The notes under the pieces: model-generated
What the model was told of the DNA's origin: nothing
The model's database searches: none
Seen by the model: only the letters and a program-made list of their open reading frames with translations
Program-made: the position numbers and the translations under genes
Shown here: in pieces, positions 38,401-49,974 of the stretch
Layout of the letters: every line of letters starts with the position of its first letter
How positions within the stretch are numbered: the first letter of the stretch is position 1
From: Musa acuminata AAA Group
Taxonomy: Eukaryota > Streptophyta > Magnoliopsida > Zingiberales > Musaceae
Reading direction: 5' to 3'
DNA: 64,000 nt
Assembly: GCF_036884655.1 (NCBI RefSeq)
Contig: NC_088355.1
Coordinates: 37,043,001 to 37,107,000, forward strand

Positions 38401-38557
38401 CGGGAAGTGGTTAAAAACAAGTGACAATGCACTTATTAGTGACAGCATCGTCAACATTGTTGATGGAAAGTTAAAACAAGAGGTCTCTCTACAGTTGCAA
38501 AATGTCGAGTCTGGAGAAATCGAAGTAGAACTGGAATGGATACCTCTAGATGAATAA
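32452..38557 (+). CDS. AGD12: ArfGAP plus C2 domain protein (AGD11/12/13, ZAC type)
   Basis: GTPase-activating protein for ARF GTPases in vesicle traffic, with a C2 domain that binds phospholipids, often with calcium. Eight exons in phase: 32452-32491, 33445-33529, 35727-35802, 37077-37240, 37319-37448, 37621-37737, 37866-37961 and 38276-38557 (TAA); 329 residues, near the usual 335. The N-terminus is MSNGYHRPEKPASG. The ArfGAP zinc finger is C31-x2-C34-x16-C51-x2-C54, followed by IHRSLG with the expected arginine. The C2 domain (about 166-285) shows LKVKVVRGSNLAVRD, SSDPYVVLTLG, LNPIWNEELTLSV and VYDQD, with its Asp residues in the calcium-loop positions. Intron 6 begins GC (37738-37739) in an otherwise good AG|GCGAGT donor. 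Introns 2 and 3 are long; intron 2 holds a LINE remnant. Confidence 0.94.
34555..34740 (-). mobile_element. LINE reverse-transcriptase zinc-binding (zf-RVT) remnant in an AGD intron
   Basis: The minus strand reads IFGWLAPNNKILTEQNLNKR, then EFVHHLFNSCP, the typical 'zf-RVT' end of plant LINE ORF2 (usually W-L-A...ILT...L..R and E...HLF..CP). The first cysteines are lost and stops flank it. It is antisense to the host gene, inside intron 2 (33530-35726). Confidence 0.65.
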
Positions 38558-39518
38558 TTTTCCTTAAGTTTTTATTGGCATTGGACCCTCTTCCGAAGGC
38601 TCTTCTTTTCCTAATAGATAATCTTTTGTAAAAATATATAGTTTGTATGGGCAGTAGTGTCAGTAAATATAATTTACTGAATCAGCGTCTCCAATAAATG
38701 TCATCAGCTGAAGCTGAAATATGCTGGTATTTGTTCAGTGTCGTCATACTAAATGTAACAATTATTACTGTTTTGCTTGTCTGGTAAACTATATCTTCCT
38801 ATGGCAACATTCTGTCGGATTAATTCTGCGTCATAGATGGGTTTGCACAAGACGGCAGATACAACCGTCAATAGGTTGGAGGATTAGGACTAAAAGGTCA
38901 AATTGTTAGTGAGAGGCATAAATGAAAATATACTATTATAATTTTTTTTATAACAAATATAGAAAAATAAATAAATGTATCAATTAATTAACTTAAACTG
39001 ATAAAAATTTTGACAGTATAACGTAAGATTCTAAAATCAAATCTCATCTTTTATTACTTATTGTTTTTAAAAAAATATAGAAAGAATTAAAAGAAAATTT
39101 CTTCGAAAGTCCATAATAATTGTTCTAATACTTACTAATCTACATTACATCGTATTTGCTAACCCAAATGTCAAGAACATACGATATCTTAAAAGAATGA
39201 TATAATTTCTTTAATCACCGTTCTTTCAACTTCTTATAAGTTTTTTTCTAAAGATGACATGCGCTCCTCTGAAAAAACACATACTTATATGAGTCGAACT
39301 ACTATCGTGTATAACGATAATAGAATTGACATGAAAGTTATAGGGGACACGGTATGGCATGGAGCCACCATTATGCTAAACCTCGGTATACATGATGTTA
39401 GATTTTGATTCTGGATCATATTACGTTAGTGTTAGTTGTAGTAGCTTTGCTTGTAAGCTGAGACGATACTATTAACGACCTAGTTAGTTACCTAAGATTG
39501 CGCCTAATGCTATGATGC

Positions 39519-39822
39519 CAGGTGGACCTCTACACACTTGTCCATTGTGTACGCTAAGAATCTGGAACATAAATTTTGGATCGATACTCTTCCTACCATC
39601 TCCTTTATTCAAGAGATAATGAGCTCAAATCGGATCCACATTAATTCTTACGAATTACATGGTGAACGATTCATAACGTGATGCATAACAATTGATGTGG
39701 ATTCATTCTCAGCTCATTAACTCCTTTATAAAAGCAATAATACGAAGATGAATGACCAAAAATTTGTGTTCAAGATTCTATTACTGTAGGCAATGGACAA
39801 GTGGGCACAGGTCCAGCTAACA
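39519..39822. mobile_element. Fold-back (MITE-like) element FB1, copy 1
   Basis: Arms of about 150 bases are imperfect inverted copies: the left arm opens GGTGGACCTCTACACACTTG and the right arm closes CAAGTGGGCACAGGTCCAGC. The centre includes GATCCACATTAATTCTTACG facing its complement. No coding capacity. Related copies: 47249-47500 (left end missing) and 57468-57757. Confidence 0.65.
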
Positions 39823-40326
39823 CTAGAACACAAAGCACAGTCCTAGACAAAAGCTAACAACCTCATTGGCTCCATCGTTTCTTCAATGAAAGTAAATTAG
39901 ACCGAGTAACTAAGCCAGAATTGCAATTAGCTGTTATAATATGGCTATAATGATCTCCGGTTGCTAAGATGTACTTGTAAGCAGAAGATAATTATGGCTT
40001 AAAATTGCATAAAATTTAGCAACAATCATTTCAAAAACGTCATGAGAATACTAAAAATCCTTCTAGAAGGTAAGCTAAAATATCAGGGAGACATCTTAGG
40101 GAGACATCTTTTCTTCTCTTTTTTTTTTTTTCCTTTAATGTATTATAATGCCCTCTATTTATAATAGGCTTGAGATTAAAACTTCAACTTCCACTAAGCA
40201 AAGACTCGTATCCTAACTAAGACGTATTAAACTCGTATCCTATTTCCTCATAAAGTTTACGTTAATATTTCAATAGATTTGATGCAAAAGATAAAGTTTT
40301 CTTTTATTACTTTTATCATTTCAATA

Positions 40327-40328
<2 letters not shown>

Positions 40329-40362
<34 letters not shown>
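40329..40362. repeat. (CT)n microsatellite in the large repeat unit
   Basis: About 17 CT units. Equivalent positions in copies 2 and 3 (48139-48182; 58794-58834, interrupted) also carry CT runs. Confidence 0.95.
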
Positions 40363-40364
<2 letters not shown>

Positions 40365-40512
40365 CATGTCTTATACATTTACTCCACACAAGATGATATG
40401 AGGATGCTCGACAACTAAAGGCTTCACAGAGGTAGTCATCTGCTGGAGGCAACGATGGTTTAGTTGTAGCAATTAACTTTTCCCATGTCAAGTTGCCTAG
40501 GAGGCTGATGCT

Positions 40513-40812
40513 AAGTGGACCTGTGCGCGCTTGTTCATTTCTCATATTAAGAACCTTAAACATAAATTTCAGATCAATTCTATTCCTGTGATCTTTTTCA
40601 TTAAAAGATTAATGAGTTAAAAATGAATACACATTAATCCTTATGAATTACACGATGATACATCAAAATATAATTTGTAAGAAGTAATGTGTCCTCAGTT
40701 TTAGCTCATGAACTCCTTAATAAAAGAGATTGTATGAAGAGGATTGACCTAAAATTTACGTTCAAGATTTTTAATATAGGCAATGGACAAGTGGCCACAG
40801 GTTCAATTAACA
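40513..40812. mobile_element. Fold-back (MITE-like) element FB2, copy 1
   Basis: Same architecture as FB1 and related in sequence (AAGTGGACCTGTGCGCGCTT ... CAAGTGGCCACAGGTTCAAT). Copies: 48356-48655, 58900-59135 (left arm truncated) and 63851 to the window end. Confidence 0.65.
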
Positions 40813-41961
40813 TTGAAGCACAAGGCACAATCCTAGATACTTCTCCGGAGACACCATTAATGGTGGTAGCTCTATCATTAATTTCTTGATCATATTTAAA
40901 TGATCATTCTTTTATATTTTTAATTTTATTATGTTAAATGACATATATGGCATCCATATGTGGACTCTAAGACATATCACCCATATGATAATGCACTAAC
41001 CAATCCTATATCTCAACAACAGTAACTTATTTATTCATGTTATTGTAAGCAATTTACAGTTGATTATATACTTTTCTTTGTTATGATGTAGTTGAAACTT
41101 ATCCATTTTGGCAAACCTAATAGGTCCAATTATGCATCAATATTCTTTATTCAATTTTTCATACTAATAAATAAAAATTTATATTATTATAGGCCATGAA
41201 AAGACAGTTGAACTATTATACTGATAATTAGATCATACTATACGATGTTATCGTAATAGATATTTATTCAATTATATTATATTTATATAATCATATCTCG
41301 ATGATTTCGAACATAATCATATGTAAATGTCTTGCTAAGGAACATCAAATAAGATAATTCAAAGAGAAGGAAGAGCATTGAAGTAATGAAGAGAAACTAA
41401 TAGGAGAGGAGGATCGACCACTACAAACAAGGGGGAAGAGAGAGAGAGAGAGAGAGAGTGTGTGTGGTATTTAATTGTCGAGGTGTATAAAGTCTTTGAC
41501 TTTTTATTTCACCACACTACTACATGAATCCCTATCTATTTATATGCACGGAGAGTAAAGTTGACAGGGCTCATTCAATGAATATAATCAAAGGTTCATG
41601 CACCATTTCATGATGATCATATTCAATGCAATCTTTTATTGCATCATTTTATGATGCCTTTTCCCAATTCAATGTATCTAATGATTAAGCTTAGCTTTTA
41701 ATATTTCTCTTAAGTTAAATTATAAGTCTAAACATAAAAATATAATTGATACCAAACCGATCAATGTGATAGAGTTGCGGGCCATTAGCCATCCATATCC
41801 CAAATTTTATTATTTATGCTAATCATACTATTTAATATAGTCGAGTGTCGAAGTATTCTTCTATGATGGACAAAGTAGTTACATTTGATACGGACGTTGT
41901 TGTATCTTCTGACATCTACTACATGAATTTCTTAATTACTTTTTCCATTGTTCTTACTACT

Positions 41962-42405
41962 GATAAAGTCATTTAGTTTTATATTAGTTGAAGGGTACGA
42001 GATCTAATGACTCGCATGTTTGTTAGATTTTCTTTACCTTCAGAAATGTTTTTTAGTGCTTATGAACTCTAATAGGGTAAATTCATATGGGTACGCCCAT
42101 TATCCAAAACGGATAATTTCTTGCGAGCCTACGGACCACACCAATAGTCGATCATTAAAAGAAGGGCCCGAGACCTGCTCCCTTATGAGAAAAAGTACTG
42201 ATAAAGTTATTTAATCCTATATTGATTGAGGATTATAAGAACCAAGGACTCATAAGTCCGTCGGATCTCCTTTACTCTCAATAGTACTTTTTAGAATTCA
42301 CGAATTCTGAAAGGGTAAAACGGTATAGATACACTTACCATCCAAGGTAGATAATCCTTGCTAGCCTAAAGGTCCCACGATCGACCAAATAATCTTTTAT
42401 CAACT
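41962..42405. repeat. Dimeric repeat of about 235 bp, copy 1
   Basis: GATAAAGTCATTTAGTTTTA at 41962 restarts as GATAAAGTTATTTAATCCTA at 42199, and the flanking text (TATTAGTTGAAG / TATTGATTGAGG, then GGGTA..CG..TA.GG.TA.) stays parallel, so two diverged units lie head to tail. The same dimer is in copy 3 (about 60319-60770) and is missing at the matching place in copy 2 (49750). Confidence 0.6.
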
Positions 42406-42640
42406 AGTTTTTAAATACATTTCTTAACTTTTTTGGGTATGAAATTTAATTCATTTGGGTGAATAAATCTTAGCTGAGGGAATGATTTAATTTGTTGGCT
42501 AGTTCTGTTATTATTTATAAATTTGTTATTGTCCTTGCTCTTTAGATCCTTCGAGTGCCTGATGCGAATTTTTAATTAAATAATGCTAATCTTTGTTGGT
42601 ACTTTTTTGAATGATTATTTCTTGAGAAAATAATTATATA

Positions 42641-43130
42641 TTATGTATTTTCTAAATGATACACCTATTTTATTTTTTTCTCAAATAGTTTAAAATACCT
42701 AAAATACCACTAAAAAATTATCCCATCAATTTTTTTGCCTATTTGTTTTATCAGTTTTCAACTGCTATAGTATTTTTCAATAAATTTGCAGTATTTTATT
42801 GAGGTATTAAAAACACTATAAATACTATTGAAAAACACTTTAAGTGACATATTATGATATTATATTTTTTATGTTTACAATATGTTTGATTGAGGTTGAA
42901 AATCCATTTAAATCATTGATCATGTACATGAGTAGATGTCTTACAATATTTTTATTATGATGGTCAAAACACTATAACAGGCCAAAAAATAATGTAACAG
43001 ACGAGAAAATTTTCGAGGCACAAATTGGATATTTTTTTAAAAATCAAGATCACTATTTGAGAAAATTAAAATAAAATAGATGATGATACTAATTAAAAAA
43101 ATACCTAAAATATAGGTGTATTTTAGAGAA
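42641..43130 (+). mobile_element. MITE-like element of about 490 bp, copy 1
   Basis: The ends are imperfect inverted repeats of 50-60 bases (left ACACCTATTTTATTTTTTTC then TCAAATAGT; right CACTATTTGAGAAAATTAAA then TATAGGTGTATTTTAGAGAA). The inside has repeated AACACTATAA. No open frame of note. It inserted before the large unit was multiplied, since copies 2 and 3 carry it at the same place. Confidence 0.65.
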
Positions 43131-43543
43131 CTTACCTCTAGACTAGTAGTATATTTGTTTTAAAACCAATTGAATCCAAATTTCTCATATACTTAAGTAA
43201 GTTAGAGAATTTTGAGCTTGATTGGAAACATGCATATATCAATATCTTCTTTTCTTAGCTATAAATTTTTCATATGCTTAGGAAAGTTAATGCTATTTGA
43301 AATGTGGATTGAGAGTGAATACATATTTCAAATATAAATTAGTATTTGATAATTTTTTAAATTATATTTGATCTAGATGCTGTATTTAAAATGCTCAAAA
43401 AATAATGCTCAAATTATATTAGCATTTGCAGGATGCTAATATAATTTTTAAAATTATAATATAATGTTATCTACAATCATAAGATTATAACTATATAATA
43501 AAAATTGTAATGCTAGATTTTGTTTGCAATAGGCATCATCACC

Positions 43544-43553
43544 ATCACGTGAT
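43544..43553. promoter_or_regulatory. Conserved CACGTG palindrome before tRNA-Phe (copy 1)
   Basis: ATCACGTGAT inside GCATCATCACCATCACGTGA. It is kept exactly in all three unit copies (also 50883-50892 and 61893-61902), while nearby AT-rich sequence varies. It could be a G-box, but no gene start nearby explains it. Confidence 0.4.
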
Positions 43554-43683
43554 GATCTTCTTCTATGGGATGCAATCTCGTACGTCCATTTCCAAAATGA
43601 ATATTGACTGTGATGTTAAATGTTCTCATGTTATAAGAAAATTAATATATATATATATATTATATATCAAAAATAATTACAAA

Positions 43684-43688
43684 GCGGG

Positions 43689-43731
<43 letters not shown>

Positions 43732-43756
43732 GCGTGTTCGATCCACGCTCACCGCA
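43684..43756 (+). tRNA. tRNA-Phe (GAA), nuclear, no intron
   Basis: 73 nt with the full cloverleaf of plant cytosolic tRNA-Phe: acceptor GCGGGGA/TCACCGC, D arm GCTC...GAGC, anticodon stem TCAGA/TCTGA with loop CTGAAGA (anticodon GAA), T arm GCGTG-TTCGATC-CACGC, discriminator A. The A box TAGCTCAGTTGG and B box GTTCGATCC are intact. A TTTTT Pol III terminator follows directly, and a CAA motif sits just upstream. Probably functional. Confidence 0.97.
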
Positions 43757-43775
43757 TTTTTACATCACTTTAAAA

Positions 43776-43782
<7 letters not shown>

Positions 43783-43828
<46 letters not shown>
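43783..43828. repeat. (TA)n microsatellite after tRNA-Phe
   Basis: About 23 TA units. Confidence 0.9.
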
Positions 43829-43831
<3 letters not shown>

Positions 43832-44548
43832 CTTATAAAAAATGGATTAGATCTTAGTATTTTTAATGGAGTGCAACTTTAGTTTATTAAAAAAGAATTA
43901 CTATGCATATATGACACTAAGTCAGGTCCATATGTGACTAACTAAATATATTTTATATTTACATATTTGGAAGCATAAGTTAGCATATATATAGTTAAAT
44001 CACTTACTATTAATTATTAATAATTTAGCATATATACACTCACTCTCAAAGTATAGGTGAGTTTTGTATTCATGATATTTAACTATTAATAATTTTCTCT
44101 CATCAAAAAATAAAAAAAGAGTGTTAAAGTTGTTATTGATATATGGAATAGGTGATGTTTATGATAGTGATATTAAGGAAATTTCTTTGAAACAGTGATA
44201 GAGAACAGAAAAAAGCTATTCCTTTGTAATGCAATGGACAAATGAAAGCGTAAAATACGAATTGCCTTTGCTCTTTTGTTCTTTTTCTTTGGCTTTACCT
44301 ACACGTGATAGTATAATTATTTTGGGTTACCACATGTTCGATCTCACCACCTAATGAGAGCACATCTAATCTAATATATGGATCATTAAGAAAACCCAAG
44401 GCATGTGATGGGTGTTTCTATTGATGGGTTTATGCTGCTCATCTCAATGGAGTGTCTTAGATGATTTATTGCATTATATATAGTCTTCGCATAACCACCA
44501 ACGAAAGTAGAATCAAAAAGAGAAAGGAAGAAGAAGAAGAAGAGATAG

Positions 44549-45540
44549 ATGGCAGGGGCAGTAATCAATATGATATTAAGAAAAATGAGTGAGTATATCT
44601 TTGAAGAAGGTACACTCCTCTTCAATGTGAGTGATGAGATAGAGGTGTCATGAGTAAACTAAGATTGTTACTATCATTTCTCGAGGACATGGATAAAAAA
44701 CCTAAATATCAGTATAATATCAGTATAGTAAATTAGTGCAGAAGTAGGTGAAACAAATCCAAGATTTATCCTATGACATAGAGGATGTGGTAGACGAGTA
44801 TGCATTGCGAGTGAGATGATTAGGGCAGAAATATAGTTTCGAATACATTGTTAAGCTCCCAACTCGAATATTTACTCTCTATCAGCTTGTAAAGAGCTTA
44901 CAAAGCATCAACAGGGATCTTCAAGCCAAGTCCAACTATGCATCCGAGTTTGGCATCCAAGACCTTCCATTCTCATCCTTGTCCTCCATAAGTACACAAA
45001 TCTTACTGTTAAATAAATGTTCTTCTTGTTACTTAAAAGTTATACTCTTCATCTCTTTTGATTTTTTTAATGTATTTTAGTAACAAATATTTGGACATCC
45101 CAATAAAAGAAAAGATTACGATCTAACATCTAATTTGCACAATTTAACTAATACTAAGAAAAATTATAAATAAAAAATATTGATATGCAACTTATCGAAA
45201 TAGATTTATTTTAATTATATCAGGAGGCAAAAGAAGTATACAATGAAACCATGGACAAATTATCAACTTTTTAATGTGTCATCAATCATACTTTGTTTGC
45301 AATATATATCATGATATAACAATTAGAAAATTTAAATGGAAATAATGATATTAATAATGGTAATATTAATATTCTTATCAAAGGTCATTTTCATCCCCCT
45401 GTTTTAGCAAAAGAATATATGTATTAAATATACAACATAATATAAAATTTTCTTTAGCTATAATTGTCCAAGAATAAGCCTTTGAATAAATACATCGGAA
45501 CTTCTTGAAATGATACACTTGAAAGTAATTAGTTTCTTCT
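44549..45540 (+). pseudogene. CNL resistance-gene 5' fragment (CC exon plus part of the intron)
   Basis: 44549-45016 aligns along its length with the first exon of the intact CNL at 52943 (DIEDVVDEYALRV, ..LAKSLQ.., SELGIQ..). Lesions: in-frame TGA about 35 codons in, small insertions (a duplicated AGTATAATATCAGTATAGTA region), further stops, and loss of the donor (AG|GTAAGTG became AA|ATAAATG). The sequence to about 45540 still matches the CNL intron. The NB-ARC exon is absent. Confidence 0.8.
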
Positions 45541-45594
45541 AATATATGGAGTTACATAATAGTTAATGGCTAAATAAAATTATTTTTTTATAAT

Positions 45595-46150
45595 TTATTT
45601 ATATTTTGAGTATTTCCTTAATGATATTCTTTCTTTTAATTTTTCATATAGTTTCAAAAATCTAAAATACTAAAATAAATTTACCAAAGTTTTTCACTCA
45701 GTTTTTAATCAATTTTTAATTGTCATAATGTTTTTCAATAGAATTTATGGTATTTTTTTAGTGTTTACAATATTTTATTAAGATATTAAAATTACTATAA
45801 AAGCTATTGAAAAATACTATAAATGATATCATATTATATCTCTTTGATTATCATTGCTGACGGGCCATTATACTATTATATTTTTATGCTTATAATTAGT
45901 TTGATTGGGGATACGAGCTTATTATGATCATTGATAGTATTTTTTATTAGGCCTTATAATGTTTTTAGTGTGGTGGCCAAAACACTATAATAGGCTAGAA
46001 GTATTATAACAAGTCAAAACACTATAATATATATACATAAAAAATTTAAAGGATACTTTGGATATATTTTTAAATTAGAGGTACTATTTGAAAGAAAAAA
46101 AAGATGAGATGTACTAATTCAAAAATACATAAAATATGGATACATCGTAG
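45595..46150 (+). mobile_element. MITE-like element, diverged copy
   Basis: Same terminal and internal motif order as the element at 42641 (TTTTTCATATAGTTTC..., TGTTTTTCAATAGAATTTATG, GTGGCCAAAACACTATAATA). It is clearly older than the copies in the large repeat units. Confidence 0.55.
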
Positions 46151-46489
46151 GGAAGCCACCCCTCCTTGAAATGCGAGCAATATATTTTGTTGAAGAATAT
46201 ATATATTAAAATCTATTAAATCCAAGGAGGGGGTTAGAGGGGTTAACTTAAAAACTATGGAGGAAGACATTCTTCCTTCTCGGAGAGCTCGATGGTTCTA
46301 AATATACAAAAGTTAATGTCTTCGTTTCTTAACTATAAATTTCTCATCTACTTAGAGAAATTTATATCTTCTTTTCTTAGCTATCAAATTCTCATATGTT
46401 TAGGGAAGTTAATATTATAATTAGGGTTTGATACTATAAATAAGGTGTATTTGGGAACATGTTTAAAATATAAATTGATGTTTACATTA

Positions 46490-47250
46490 TATATAGGCTT
46501 CGGAAGCCCAGAGAGGAGCACAGCCAGCTGGTGCGGGAGTGGGTGAGACAGATCAGAGATTTGTCCTACGACATGGAGGACCTATCGGATGAATACGTGC
46601 ACCTTCTCGATCGCGTTGCTTTCGCCTTCACCACCCGAATCCCCTCTCGCCGTCGGCTCGCAAAGCGTATGCAGCACATTAATAGGAGTCTTCAGGAGAT
46701 GTACAACCGGGCGTCACAGCTCGGCATCCGGGGGCTGCCGTCCTCTGCTTCGTCTTCCTCAGGCATGGATGCAACTCTTGCTCGAAGGTATCTATTAAGA
46801 AAACTCAGGTTATCACCTTCCAATTTTAGTCAAAAGTAGCTATTCATGCTTCTTTGCGTATGGGTATCAGTTAGTCTTTCCTCGGTGTATTCGTCCATAT
46901 AGGAAAACGATGTGCTTCTTTGTGAACCTATCGAGTCACGTACAGGTTTGAGCTGGACGCGGATGTGGTGGGCTTTGAAGAAGACGTGGAAGTCATCACG
47001 AAACAGCTTTGTGATCTCGGCGTACTACGACGTGCTATCACGATTACTATAGTGACGCTGTCATAAAACATTTCCACTGTCGGGCTTGGATTTTTGGATC
47101 ACAGAGACAAGTCTTGACTAAGATCATGAAGCAACTCATGGGTCTGGAATTCGATCAGGTTCAGGATATGGATGAACAAGAGATGAAGAAGGAAATCAAG
47201 GTGCACTTACAAGGGACAAAGGTAATCTAATCGTAATCGATGACATTTGG
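46490..47250 (+). pseudogene. CNL resistance-gene fragment: CC to kinase-2, four separate lesions
   Basis: Two exon remnants. 46505-46792 is a CC part (LVREWVRQIRDLSYDMEDLS, RRLAKRMQHINRSLQEM) ending at an AG|GTATCT donor. From 46946 it reads FELDADVVGFEEDVEVITK onward. It has no start: promoter sequence ending ATATATAGGCTTCG joins straight to mid-CC coding. About 42 bases around the P-loop (GxGGxGKT) are deleted out of frame, a single-base shift lies near 47225, and coding stops at ATTTGG of the kinase-2 motif where repeat copy 2 begins. It is more GC-rich than the other CNL copies, so it derives from a different CNL lineage. Confidence 0.85.
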
Positions 47251-48135
47251 ATCGATACTCTTCCTATAATCTCCTTTATTAAAGCGTTAACGAGCTCAAA
47301 CCGGATCCACATTAATTCTTACAAATTACATGATGAACAGTTCATAACAAGATTCATTAACAATTTATGTGGATTCATTTTCAGCTCGTTAACTCCTTTA
47401 TATAAGTGATTATATGAGGATGAATGACCAAAAATTTGTATTCAAGATTCTATTATTGTGCGTGATGGACAAGTAAGTGGCCATGGGTCCAGCTAACACT
47501 AGAACACAAAGCACAGTCGTACAAAAAAATCTAACAACGTCATTGGCTCCATCGTTTCTTGAATGAAAGTAAATTAGACCGAGTAACTAAGATAGAATTG
47601 CAATTAGCTGTTATGATATAGCTATAATGATCTCCGGTTGTTAAGATTTATCAACCTTCTTTCTAAATGATTTTGCAGGAAAATTTCTCAGATCATGCAT
47701 CATAGATAAAGAAGACTAATACGACACCATGCGCTAAAAGCTATTATTTATAGATCTCTCGGCTTCTCAACCTCTCATACCTCTAACTCATCTTTTTTTT
47801 TTTTTTTTTCTTTCCTTAAAGTATTATAATACCCTTTATTTATAATAGGTTTGAGACTAAGACTTCGACTTCAATTAAGCAAAGACTCGTAGCGTAACTA
47901 AGATTTTTTAAACTCGTATCCTATTCGCTCATAAAGTTTACGTTAATATTTCAATAGATTTGATGCAAAAGGCAAGTTTTTTTTTATTACTTTATCATTT
48001 TGAACTGTTAGGAATATCATTGTGAACACTATAATTTAAAATAAGAAATTACTCGTGGAATCTCATATGCAAAATCTGGACACTAATGCACTCTCGTATG
48101 TAAAATCTTGACACCCATGCACGCACGCGCACACA

Positions 48136-48138
<3 letters not shown>

Positions 48139-48182
<44 letters not shown>
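48139..48182. repeat. (TC)n microsatellite
   Basis: About 22 TC units, at the place equivalent to 40329 in copy 1. Confidence 0.95.
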
Positions 48183-48185
<3 letters not shown>

Positions 48186-48355
48186 CGTTTCTTATACATT
48201 TACTCCACACAATGTGATAAAAGGATGCTTGACAACTAAAGGTTATCATAGAGGTAATCATCTACGAGTAAGGCCAATATAGGACGCAACGATGGTGTTA
48301 GTTGTAGCAGTTAACTTTGTCTATGACAGTTGCCTAGGAGCCTTGCACTCTGGTG

Positions 48356-48655
48356 CTAAGTGGACTTGGGCGCGCTTGTTCATTTCTCATATTAAGAATC
48401 CTAAATATAAATTTCAAATTAATTCTATTCCTGTGATCTTTTTCATTAAAAGATTAATGAGATAAAAATGAATACACATTAATTCTTATGAGTTATACGA
48501 TGATACTTCAAAATACAATTTGTAAGAATTAATGTGTTCTCATTTTTAGCTCATTAACTCCTTAATAAGAGAGATTGCATGAAGAGGATTGACCTAAAAT
48601 TTACGTTCAAGATTTTTAATATAGGCAATGGACAAGTGGCCACAGATTTAATTAG
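48356..48655. mobile_element. Fold-back element FB2, copy 2
   Basis: Matches 40513-40812: opens with TAAGTGGACTTGGGCGCGCT and closes with GACAAGTGGCCACAGATTTA, with complementary arms. Confidence 0.6.
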
Positions 48656-49974
48656 CATTAAAGCACAAAGCACAATCCTAGATACTTCTCCGAAGACATC
48701 ATTAATGGTAGTAGCCCTATCATTAATTTCTTGATCATATCTAAATTATCATTCTTTTATATTTTTAATTTTATTATGTTAAATGACATATGACATTCAT
48801 AGACTCTGAGACGTATCACCCATATAATAATGCACTAACCAATCATATATCTCAATAATAATAAATTATTTGTTCATGTTATTGTAAGCAATTTACAATT
48901 GGTTATATACTTTTTTTTGTTCTGATGTAGTTGAAAGTAATCCATTTTGGCAAACCTAATAGGTCCAATTATGCATCAACATTCTTTATTCAATTTTTCA
49001 TACTAATAAATAAAAAAACATTATTATAAGTCATGAAAATATAGTTGAACTATTATACTTATAGTTAGATCATACTATAGGTTGTTATCGTAATAGACAT
49101 TTATTCAATTATATATATTTATGTAATAATATCATCTTGGTGCTGATGATTTCAAATATAATCATATGCATATTTCTTGCTAAGGAACATAAAATAAGAT
49201 AATTGTGGAGAAATAGCATTCGACCACTTCAAACAAGGGGGAAGAGAGAGAGTGGTATTTAATTGTGGATGTGTATAAAGCTCTTTAACCCTTTTTTTCA
49301 CCACACGACTACATGAATCCCTATCTATATATATGCTCTTTAACTTAAGGGGAATATAATCAAAGGTTCACGCACCATTTCATGATGATCATATTCAATG
49401 CAATATTTTATTGCATCATTTTATGAAGTCTTTTCCCAATTCAATGTATCTAATGATTAAGCTTATCTTTTAATATTCTCCATAAGTTAAATTATAAGTC
49501 TAAACATAAAAAATATAATTGATACCAAACTTGACAAAGATCTATTCGATAGAGCTGCTCGAGCCATAATACAGCTGCAGCCATCCATATCCCAAGGTTT
49601 GTCATTCATGCTAACCATATTATTTAATATCTTAGTACATATTGTCAAGGTCGAGTGTCAAAAGTATTCTCCTGCGATGGACGTTATTGTATCTTTTGAC
49701 ATGTCAAACTACATGAATTTGTTGACCACTTCTTCGATTATTCTTTCTCGGCTAGTTTTTAGACATATTTCTTAATTTTTTTTGGGTATGAAATTTAATT
49801 CATTTGGGCGAATGAATCTTAGCTGAGGGAAGGATTTAATTTGTCGGACTAGTACTGTTGTTATCTATGGATCTGTAATTGTCGTTCTTCTTTAGATCCT
49901 TAAGAGTGTCTGAAATGATGTTAATCTTTGATGATACTATTTGAACGATGATTTTTTGAGAAAATAATTATATA

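Larger units (their letters stand above)
38733..45540. repeat. Large repeat unit, copy 1
   Basis: Begins with GTTCAGTGTCGTCATA about 175 bp after the AGD stop codon. It contains, in order, fold-back element 1, fold-back element 2, a dimeric repeat (about 41.96-42.4 kb), the MITE, the CACGTG palindrome, tRNA-Phe, and the CNL promoter and 5' pseudogene. The same order occurs from 56696 (copy 3), and the 3' two-thirds recurs from 47249 (copy 2). Identity is high by eye with many small indels; no figure was computed. Confidence 0.85.

Noticed and set aside
40329..40362. Regularly spaced repeats that might suggest a CRISPR array
   Set aside because: Only dinucleotide runs and dispersed MITE-like elements are present, with no unique spacers; the genome is eukaryotic.
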